DNA from: Anaerolineaceae bacterium
GTDB lineage: Bacteria > Chloroflexota > Anaerolineae > Anaerolineales > Anaerolineaceae
NCBI GenBank assembly: GCA_028714615.1
Contig: JAQTMA010000151.1
Location: 1 to 9,972 of the forward strand
Direction of reading: 5' to 3'
DNA length: 9,972 nucleotides
Notes under the pieces: generated by a model
The model's input: only the letters and a program-made list of their open reading frames with translations
Databases searched by the model: none
What the model was told of the DNA's origin: nothing
Made by a program: the position numbers and the translations under genes
In this document: positions 1 through 5,039 of the stretch, piece after piece
Position numbering within the stretch: the stretch's first letter is position 1
Layout: every line of letters begins with the position of its first letter

Positions 1-15
1 GCCGTATTCGGCCAA

Positions 16-28
16 GATGTACCACTTT
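16..28. repeat. 13-bp motif shared with 4050-4062
   Basis: The 13 bases GATGTACCACTTT occur here and again at 4050-4062, in the same orientation. Similarity beyond the 13 bases is only partial. Two exact copies of a 13-mer in 10 kb are unlikely by chance and suggest ends or solo relics of the same kind of mobile element. I cannot name the family with certainty. No matching transposase gene lies beside either copy. Confidence 0.4.
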
Positions 29-236
29 AGCAGCGAATGTGCACTGAAAATAAAGTGATTTTAGGGCTTTACAGGATCGTTTTTCACCTCCTCCAGGGAG
101 AGGTTATGAATCTTCTTTCTTGCCATATTTGTTCATTTTGTTTTTCCTTTTTGTTTGAAATTGAGCTGTGCAGTAATTGAAAGAGCTAAGCGAGATATTG
201 CATAACCACCTCCAATACGGAGCAGCGCTTGATAGA

Positions 237-437
237 TTAGCCGGTATCGTTTGTCTTCTCCTGGTTGAGCGCCAGGTAACGCTGGTTGATACGCGCCAGC
301 CATTCGATCAGGCCCTTCGGAAGCCTGTCCGGTGAGGTCTGCTGCTCCTGGGGATGGGTTATATCATCTCCAGAAACCCCATCTTTTTGTGGGCCAGGGT
401 TTTGGGGGGAGTTGTGACTTAAAGACGTTTGTGCCAT
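237..437 (-). CDS. 66-residue hypothetical protein
   Basis: I do not recognise this protein. It is a short hydrophilic polypeptide. The N-terminal two thirds are rich in Gln, Pro, Ser, Asp and Gly and look disordered. The C-terminal third (about residues 40-60, GLIEWLARINQRYLALN) could form one amphipathic helix. The ATG at 437 is supported by a good ribosome binding site, GAGGTG, about five bases upstream on the minus strand. There is no signal peptide, cysteine pair or membrane segment. A perfect minus-strand terminator (492-532) stands about 55 bases upstream, so the gene needs a promoter within that short leader or is controlled by that hairpin. It lies downstream of mobile-element debris. 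The good ribosome binding site argues for a real gene, but no function can be assigned. Confidence 0.55.
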   Translation of the reverse strand: MAQTSLSHNSPQNPGPQKDGVSGDDITHPQEQQTSPDRLPKGLIEWLARINQRYLALNQEKTNDTG

Positions 438-491
438 GGTTGCACCTCATACTCTAAATAGGCGATGTGTCTTCTATGCGCTTTAGGGGAT

Positions 492-532
492 AAAAAAACT
501 CCGGTTCTGAGCGCTTTCTATCAGAACCGGAG
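492..532 (-). terminator. Perfect intrinsic terminator, minus strand
   Basis: CTCCGGTTCTGA (499-510) and TCAGAACCGGAG (521-532) form a perfect 12-bp stem with a 10-nt loop. On the minus strand the stem is followed directly by seven T (498-492), a textbook rho-independent terminator. No intact minus-strand gene lies just to the right to use it. It may be the relic of a displaced gene, or a leader element of the small gene at 237-437. Confidence 0.85.
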
Positions 533-635
533 CGTGTATTGTTGGTCTGTTGACCTAAACAATTATAATCAAAGATTTACTTCCATATTTTCCTCAGTGA
601 ATAGGCGAAGATGTTTCTTGAACTATTCTGTAAGC

Positions 636-857
636 GTCCGAAAGGAGCGTTACTTTGGCTTATTTGCGCCTGGCCGCCACAAGCACCTGGCTGTGCTGCG
701 CCAACAGCTTGAGCTGACCTACCCAAGATGTGCGAACGAAGCAGAAGTTACCCAAGCGCCAGTAATTTCTGCGCCAGAATCATGGTTGTGTTGCCCGCAC
801 TGCGGTCAGCCGTTGCTGTTTCAGCTTGCTATCCAGCCAACTGGACGCTGCCCACCA
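636..857 (+). pseudogene. IS91-type transposase, C-terminal remnant
   Basis: This frame holds the segment RYFGLFAPG, then a helix-like stretch with LAVLRQQLELTY, then CPHCGQPL and a following PTGRCPP. That order (an R-Y/H-[FY]-G-[FL]-[FL]-A segment, a variable linker, a CPxCG zinc knuckle, then a short hydrophobic strand and proline-rich end) is the typical C-terminus of IS91-family transposases. The catalytic HUH/tyrosine part is absent, and the frame upstream (to 465) does not look like the rest of the protein. It is a fossil of about 70 residues. The open frame runs on to 1091, but that tail has no recognisable content. I infer the family from motif order only. Confidence 0.6.
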
Positions 858-1087
858 CGAGCCGCTCTAGTTTCCCACCCCCTCTTTTTTTCTGGAAACT
901 GGGTTTTCACCTGGCACCCAGGCTTACTGATCTCGGCAAGGAGAACTAAAGCTGCCAGATGCACCACGCAGTTCTTCATAACGGGATCAGTAGTACGGCA
1001 ACCACTATTCGGGTTGTGGCCTGCGGAGGAGCACCCGCGGTCGATTCGTTGGTCGGGCATGGCGCGCTTACGCTCGGCTTATGTACC

Positions 1088-1117
1088 TTGACAGTTACAT
1101 AACCACTATGGTACATT
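1088..1117 (+). promoter_or_regulatory. Promoter and ArsR-type operator of the arsR-SRPBCC operon
   Basis: A consensus -35 box TTGACA (1088-1093) is followed after 18 bases by a -10-like TACATT (1112-1117). Between and over the -10 lies the imperfect dyad TAACCACTATGGTA (1100-1113). This resembles the TAACC-N-GGTTA operators commonly found in front of ArsR/SRPBCC operons. A wider pair, ATGTACC (1081-1087) and GGTACAT (1110-1116), brackets the promoter. Binding of the repressor encoded just downstream would block RNA polymerase, so autoregulation is the natural inference. Confidence 0.6.
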
Positions 1118-1450
1118 CATGGCCTGGAAGCTGTTCTGCGGGCACTGGCGGACGAGAGCCGGCGCAAAGTGCTGGAAACCTTGACCCACGGTCCGGCAAC
1201 CGTAGGTGAGCTGGCGGCGCTGCTGCCAATTGCGCGCCCGGGGATATCGCGGCACCTACGGGTGCTGCAGGAAGCGGGGTTGGTCGAGGTCCACCAGCAG
1301 GCGCAGCGGCGGGTCTACAGACATCGACTTGAGCCGCTCGCCGAGGTCGATGAAAGGCTGGACCGGTACCGGGCCCTGTGGGAGCAGCGGCCGGATGCCC
1401 TGCATTCCGAGGTGGCCCAGGGAAAACGCGAACGAAGGAGCACCAGATGA
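1115..1450 (+). CDS. ArsR/SdpR-family winged-helix repressor (start uncertain)
   Basis: This is a small winged-helix DNA-binding protein of the ArsR superfamily, of the kind that sits before SRPBCC genes. The first helix reads LRALADESRRKVLETL, followed by TVGELAALL, the recognition helix region ISRHLRVLQEAGLV and the wing VEVHQQAQRRVYRH. There are no cysteines at metal-sensing positions, so classical metal sensing is not supported. The first ordinary in-frame start, GTG at 1169, would cut off the first helix. The frame is open only back to 1103, so initiation must be at a rare codon: ATT at 1115 is used here, and CTG at 1124 is the alternative. The promoter would give an almost leaderless mRNA. 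The stop overlaps the next start (ATGA, 1447-1450), so the two genes are translationally coupled. GC content is high compared with the flanks. Confidence 0.82.
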   Translation: MHGLEAVLRALADESRRKVLETLTHGPATVGELAALLPIARPGISRHLRVLQEAGLVEVHQQAQRRVYRHRLEPLAEVDERLDRYRALWEQRPDALHSEVAQGKRERRSTR

Positions 1451-1995
1451 CCAACGACGCACCTAGAGGCAACCGCATCCTGGGCAGCCTGCGATCGGCA
1501 GACGGCGTGGGCGTCGTGCGCATCGAAGACCGCTATGACACCGCTATCGAAGACCTGTGGTCGGCGCTCACCGATCCCGACCGCCTGGCCCGCTGGCACG
1601 GCAAGGTAGAAGGCGATCTCCGGCCCGGCGGAGAGTTCCGCCTGTACCTGGAAGCCGATGACGTCGAGAGCACCGGGCGCGTGGAAGCGTGCGAGCCGCC
1701 ACGACGGCTGCTGGTGACGACCAGGGAAACGGACGAGTCCTATCGGAAGGGGCAAGGTGTGCCACCGTTCGACGCGGTCACCGATATCACGCTGACCGCC
1801 GACGGCGACCAGACCATCTTGGTCCTCGAGGTCCAGGGCATGCCCCTGGGCACGATCGCCTTCTACGGGGCCGGCTGGCAGATCCACGCCGAAAACCTCG
1901 CCGCCTACATCGCTGGACGTGAGCCTGGCGACACCGAGGCGCGGTGGAACGAACTCGTTCCGGCCTACCAAGACCTGGCGGCCAACATCGGCTAG
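1447..1995 (+). CDS. SRPBCC / AHSA1-like ligand-binding protein
   Basis: A cytosolic helix-grip fold protein of 182 residues from the ATG at 1447, which has AAGGAG six bases upstream. Typical features are the first strand and helix (VVRIEDRYDTAIEDLWSALT), the DPDRLARWHG turn, DLRPGGEFRLYL, then GRVEACEPPRRLLVTT and the long C-terminal helix around GAGWQIHAENLAAYIAGRE. These match the activator-of-Hsp90-ATPase-1-like branch of SRPBCC proteins that are paired with ArsR regulators. The family binds hydrophobic ligands in a deep cavity, but the ligand is not predictable here. The gene is the second of a two-gene operon and overlaps the repressor gene by four bases. The protein looks full length and intact. 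Its GC-rich codon use resembles actinobacterial homologues and suggests transfer. Confidence 0.88.
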   Translation: MTNDAPRGNRILGSLRSADGVGVVRIEDRYDTAIEDLWSALTDPDRLARWHGKVEGDLRPGGEFRLYLEADDVESTGRVEACEPPRRLLVTTRETDESYRKGQGVPPFDAVTDITLTADGDQTILVLEVQGMPLGTIAFYGAGWQIHAENLAAYIAGREPGDTEARWNELVPAYQDLAANIG

Positions 1996-2005
1996 GCACT
2001 GGCCT

Positions 2006-2039
2006 GTGCCGGATGAGCCGCGACCCAAGCGTCCGGCAC
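2006..2039. other. 8-bp stem-loop after the SRPBCC gene
   Basis: GTGCCGGA (2006-2013) and TCCGGCAC (2032-2039) are perfect inverted repeats with an 18-nt loop, starting 11 bases after the SRPBCC stop. There is no T-run on either strand, so it is not a classical intrinsic terminator. It could still stabilise the mRNA end or assist termination. Confidence 0.45.
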
Positions 2040-2075
2040 CGACACACGAGCTTGACACGACCTCTTAAAGACCTA

Positions 2076-3166
2076 CTGACCTCATGGTAGGTCATTTACC
2101 ACTTCACGCTCAGGTACTAATCCAAATACTCACATTGACGTGAACGGCTTTTGATGATCTCCTTTTTGTGGCGTAGGCGCTCTCTCGCTCGAATGAGCAC
2201 GCGATGTAACTGATCCAGATCGGCGCAGCACACATTGCCCAACTCCACTCGCTTGAGGTAATTCCAAATGCCCTCATCCGGGTTGAGATCCGGGGCGTAG
2301 CCTGGCAATTGCTCTAGATGCAGGCGTTTGGCAGCCCCTCGCTTGGGAAAGTCTTTGATCTCGTGAGCGCGGTGGATGGGCGAGCCATCCCAGATGAGGA
2401 CGATCTTGCCAGAAATCTTGCGTAAGAGCACATGCAAGAAGCCCACTACCGCTTCTGCGTCATAGGAGGTAGGACGCACTTGCATGAACTGTCGTCCGTC
2501 AAGGGTAATGCCACTGATCGCCGAAAGATGATCCCGCGTCAGTTTGACCCGGAGAAGCGGGGTCTGCCCTCGTGGAGCCCAGGTACGCACCGCCATCGGT
2601 AACAGATAAAAGCCCGCTTCGTCTACCCAGACGATGATGGCTTTGTCCTCCTCGGCTTTTTTTTAATTTCTGACCAGCGCTCTTCAGACCACTTTTTGAT
2701 GGCCTCTTCGTTGCGCTAACTGGCTCGCTCCACTGGTTTCTGTCGACTCCAACCCGCTTCACGCATCAGGCGCCCAACGTGATCGCGGTGATAGCGAACC
2801 CCAAAGGTCCGTTTGATCACTTCAGGCACCCGGCTCGCCGTCCACACGTCTCCTCGAAACCCATATGCCTCTGCTCCTTTGGCTAACAGAGCAGGAATCT
2901 GCACCTTCTGCTCCTTCGTTAACCGAGGGCTAACCCCTTTGGGCGGATGCGCTTTGAGGGCTTCTTCGCCTCCTTCTCGCCCTCGCTTGACCCAGTGGCT
3001 CACCGCTCCCTCACTTACTCCCAATGCCACGGCTATATCTTTTTGTTGCCAGCCTTCCTCTTTCAGTTTCCACGCGCGTTTTCGTCGTTCTTCTCGCCAA
3101 TCGGCTTTCTTTGGTGCTCCCATTCCTCCTATCGTATCACACTTGACTTCCTTCCGCCGATGTCAG
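2076..3166 (-). mobile_element. IS630-family insertion sequence (about 1.09 kb)
   Basis: The element is defined by its transposase and by its ends. Reading inward, both ends begin CTGAC-N-TC, and each is preceded by TA (2074-2075 and 3167-3168), which fits the TA target duplication of IS630/Tc1 elements. The length is normal for the family. Similarity between the ends is clear only over the first eight or so positions and is patchy beyond. The element sits just downstream of the SRPBCC gene. A dyad, GACCTAC (2070-2076) / GTAGGTC (2087-2093), overlaps the left end. The single transposase gene is broken, so the copy is probably non-autonomous. Confidence 0.75.
2117..3123 (-). pseudogene. IS630 transposase, interrupted by TAG and a frameshift
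   Basis: Read on the minus strand from ATG 3123, the first 135 residues are an IS630 N-terminal helix-turn-helix domain (MGAPKKADWREERRKRAWKL; KDIAVALGVSEGAVSHWVKRG; then a second HTH ending HVGRLMREAGWSRQKPVERA). A TAG at 2716-2718 ends this frame, although family-like sequence (RNEEAIKKW, ERWSEIKKK) continues after it. At a run of eight A (2657-2664 on the complement) the reading must slip -1 to enter the catalytic frame. That frame holds VDEAGFYLLP (first Asp, codon about 2621-2623), IWDGSPIHRA (second Asp, about 2387-2389) and PDLNPDEGIWNYLK (Glu, about 2273-2275). The DDE triad is therefore intact. The A8 shift may be programmed frameshifting. The TAG (probably from CAG) looks like true damage. 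Confidence 0.85.
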
Positions 3167-3344
3167 TAGATTCACCTCAGCCCAAGAACAATCCTCATAA
3201 ACTACTGTATCTCACCATTTCTAGCATGGGCCGGCTGGCTTTTTGGTTATACAATGGAGATATAGCCACCTACATGATAATGAATTCAACCGCGGGGCGA
3301 GGTGTAAATTCCAAATAAACGGGCACATTTGCTAAAACGGCTTT

Positions 3345-3430
3345 GTTCAACTCGGATTGATGTGGCGGCGCAGCGTACCGAAGTTTTGACTTTCTCTCTT
3401 TCCGCAATATCAATCATTAAATCGTTAGGC
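3345..3430 (+). other. attC-like recombination site (candidate)
   Basis: GTTCAAC (3345-3351) fits the integron R'' consensus RYYYAAC, and GTTAGGC (3424-3430) fits R' GTTRRRY exactly. Between them, GATTGAT-gtg-GCGG (3355-3368) pairs with CCGC-aat-ATCAATC (3402-3415). This gives an 11-bp interrupted stem around a 33-nt loop. Size (86 bp) and layout match an attC site. R'' and R' pair only partly with each other, which weakens the case. The next gene starts 58 bases after the putative crossover point, as expected of a cassette start. Confidence 0.4.
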
Positions 3431-3487
3431 GGCTGAAGCATTACCGGCTGTGCCCTTTTTATCTGAAAGATCGAAAGAACGGCAACC

Positions 3488-4003
3488 TTGAACCTACTTA
3501 GCCCCACCCTTCTGATCGCCAGCGTAGCCACCACAGCAATTCTATTTGCCATTGTTGCCTTCTTTTCGCGCGCCGGATTGCGCCGAATAGTAGGCAGTCT
3601 TCTTGCAGCGATTCCCGTCATCCCAATGGTCATGTTTTACGACAAGATCGCTGCTCGATTTGGCTGGTGGCATTATCCCTCCGTCACCGCAGCCAGCGCA
3701 CCTCTTGCCTGGTATGTCGCCGCGGCTCTGGGATATGGCGCAGCATTCGGTTTGATCGGCTGGCGCGTAATTCGGCGATGGCAGATACGTGGATTGCTTG
3801 CCTTTTTGTTGTTGTTTGCTCTCTTCGGTGTAGCACGTGATTATGGGTACAGCGTAACAACACGATTCTTAGTCTTTGGGCACGGCTTGGTACCTTTACT
3901 GGCTGATCTATTCGCTTACGGTTCCTCTGCGGCGGTAGTGCAACTTTTGATGCGCTGGATTGTCGGGTCTGCACAATCTGATGTGCTTGCTCGAACGCCA
4001 TAG
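3488..4003 (+). CDS. Polytopic membrane protein, function unknown
   Basis: I do not recognise the family. The 171-residue product has about five hydrophobic stretches: residues 7-27, 34-50, 72-92, 100-116 and 126-152, so it is an inner-membrane protein. A conserved-looking loop with YDKIAARFGWWHYP follows the second segment. Such G-W-W-x-[YF]-P loops occur in lycopene-cyclase-like and related small membrane enzymes, but this resemblance is too weak to assign function. The start is TTG at 3488, the only choice that keeps the first membrane helix. Its ribosome binding site (AAAGAA) is weak. The gene follows a candidate attC site and is transcribed in the same direction as the next six genes. 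A minus-facing terminator-like hairpin lies just after it. Confidence 0.7.
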   Translation: MNLLSPTLLIASVATTAILFAIVAFFSRAGLRRIVGSLLAAIPVIPMVMFYDKIAARFGWWHYPSVTAASAPLAWYVAAALGYGAAFGLIGWRVIRRWQIRGLLAFLLLFALFGVARDYGYSVTTRFLVFGHGLVPLLADLFAYGSSAAVVQLLMRWIVGSAQSDVLARTP

Positions 4004-4013
4004 GCAAAGGGTT

Positions 4014-4036
4014 AAAAAAAGCCGCCTGAACCGGCT
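4014..4036 (-). terminator. Terminator-like hairpin facing the minus strand
   Basis: AGCCG (4020-4024) and CGGCT (4032-4036) form a 5-bp GC-rich stem, extendable by a G.T and an A-T pair, with a 7-nt loop. On the minus strand it is followed by a run of six or seven T (complement of 4014-4020). No minus-strand gene to the right would use it, so it is either orphaned or accidental. Confidence 0.5.
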
Positions 4037-4049
4037 CTGCCTCTGATGG

Positions 4050-4062
4050 GATGTACCACTTT
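4050..4062. repeat. Second copy of the 13-bp motif at 16-28
   Basis: GATGTACCACTTT occurs here 36 bases before the gene at 4098 and is identical to positions 16-28. It is followed by a small hairpin, GCCA-GAAA-TGGC (4063-4074), which the first copy lacks. A mobile-element end or a regulatory word are both possible. Confidence 0.4.
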
Positions 4063-4097
4063 GCCAGAAATGGCGCATAATTGCGAAGGAGCCTATT

Positions 4098-4838
4098 ATG
4101 ACCAATTCTCTTCCACCAGGCAAATCCGTAAAATGGGGCCGGCTTATACTCAGAGGAGGAGTGTCAGTCCTGGTTATTGCAATGGCTTTGCTCTGGTTCG
4201 CCATTAAGAACGACCCAGCTTCTATAATAAGGTTTTATTACAGTGTCATATACGCAATAAATATTGGCGACGGGGGCATCCTATCTGGCGTACCATGTAC
4301 CGCGCCATGTGTCTTTGGAATTCGAGCTGGAGAGACCCAATTTATTCAAGTAATGCCTAAATTAGAGAAAAACGGTATTGCGAGTTCTGTTTGTCTCACA
4401 GAACCAAACGTCTCCTGGTACCTTTTTGACTGTGGCGTGGGCAGGCTCAATGTGCAGGTAGATACACAGACACAAATTGTCAATGCAGTTTGGTTCCGCC
4501 CAAATGATTCAATTTCCTTAGGAGAGATCATTGAAAAATTTGGGGAACCAAATTATGTAACAGTAGATCAAGAAGGCGCACCCGGCACAATCCATCCGAG
4601 ATGCTATTGGAATTCGATAAGAATGTTAGTTACCTTGCCTGAGATTTCCGGCAAAACTTACGATATCCAAAAAAAAACTGAAGTGGAGGGTATCCAATTT
4701 TCAGATAAAAATTTATTTCGAACCTCTGATAAGGAGTCTGACCCGTATTACAAGCCTTGGGATGGCTATGGCATGTATCAACCGCCAATCGTAACTGTGC
4801 CTTCGATACCGATGCCAACCGAAACTTTGATGCCGTAG
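4098..4838 (+). CDS. Membrane-anchored PCxxPC extracytoplasmic protein, unknown function
   Basis: The 246-residue product has a short charged N-terminus and one uncleaved-looking membrane helix at about residues 17-36 (SVLVIAMALLWFAI), so most of it should lie outside the cytoplasm. The outer part begins with a Cys pair, PCTAPC (66-71), followed by FGIRAGET and later VCLTEP and LFDCGVG. The segment LGEIIEKFGEPNYV resembles the repeated 'G-x-P' modules of small secreted proteins that I associate with Anaerolineae. The four or more cysteines may form disulfides. The C-terminus is proline and threonine rich (PPIVTVPSIPMPTETLMP). The start is firm: GAAGGAG seven bases before ATG. Base composition is AT-rich compared with the MBL gene that follows. 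The function is unknown. Confidence 0.8.
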   Translation: MTNSLPPGKSVKWGRLILRGGVSVLVIAMALLWFAIKNDPASIIRFYYSVIYAINIGDGGILSGVPCTAPCVFGIRAGETQFIQVMPKLEKNGIASSVCLTEPNVSWYLFDCGVGRLNVQVDTQTQIVNAVWFRPNDSISLGEIIEKFGEPNYVTVDQEGAPGTIHPRCYWNSIRMLVTLPEISGKTYDIQKKTEVEGIQFSDKNLFRTSDKESDPYYKPWDGYGMYQPPIVTVPSIPMPTETLMP

Positions 4839-4884
4839 GTGAGAATGAAATTCTTTTTTGAATGGTTTCGATAAATATCAAGAT

Positions 4885-4959
4885 GCGCCCAAACCCCACA
4901 GGACAGTAATGAGGCATAATTACAGCCTATCAAAAGTCAGTAAATTTTTAGTTGGGCGC
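4885..4959 (+). other. attC-like inverted-repeat structure (candidate)
   Basis: GCGCCCAA (4885-4892) and TTGGGCGC (4952-4959) are perfect 8-bp inverted repeats 59 bases apart. The right arm contains GTTGGGC (4951-4957), an exact R' match (GTTRRRY). The left arm GCCCAAA deviates from RYYYAAC at the last base. Inside, AGGC (4912-4915) pairs with GCCT (4925-4928) around a 9-nt loop. The 75-bp span and the nested layout suit a degenerate attC between the 4838 gene end and the next gene. Confidence 0.4.
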
Positions 4960-4991
4960 TTCGGCAAGTTCGAAAAAGTGGTTTTCTCGTC

Positions 4992-5021
4992 TTGACAAAA
5001 TAGATAATACGTTCTATTATC
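4992..5021 (+). promoter_or_regulatory. Strong promoter with overlapping palindromic operator
   Basis: TTGACA (4992-4997), a 17-base spacer and TATTAT (5015-5020) make a near-consensus sigma-70 promoter for the gene at 5040. The 19-base palindrome GATAATACGTTCTATTATC (5003-5021) has perfect 7-bp arms and covers the spacer and -10. That is the usual position of a repressor operator, for instance of a TetR-type regulator. No such regulator is encoded in this window, so control would come from elsewhere or has been lost. Confidence 0.8.
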
Positions 5022-5039
5022 CAATAAAGTAGAAATACC

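Noticed and set aside
465..1091. A 208-codon plus-strand open frame as one complete gene
   Set aside because: Only the part at 636-857 looks like protein (IS91 C-terminus). There is no ribosome binding site, the flanking parts have no sensible composition, and the frame crosses the terminator hairpin at 492-532.
2499..2762. An 87-codon minus-strand frame inside the IS630 element
   Set aside because: It is the out-of-phase overlap between the two transposase frames. The real catalytic frame with DEAGF, WDG and PDEG runs beside it.
3286..3633. A 115-codon minus-strand frame opposite the membrane-protein gene start
   Set aside because: It has no recognisable protein features and overlaps the first membrane helix of the better-supported gene and the attC-like structure.
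4009..4100. A third attC site between the membrane-protein and PCxxPC genes
   Set aside because: GTTAAAA does not satisfy the R' consensus and no RYYYAAC box pairs with it. The hairpin there is better read as a minus-facing terminator.
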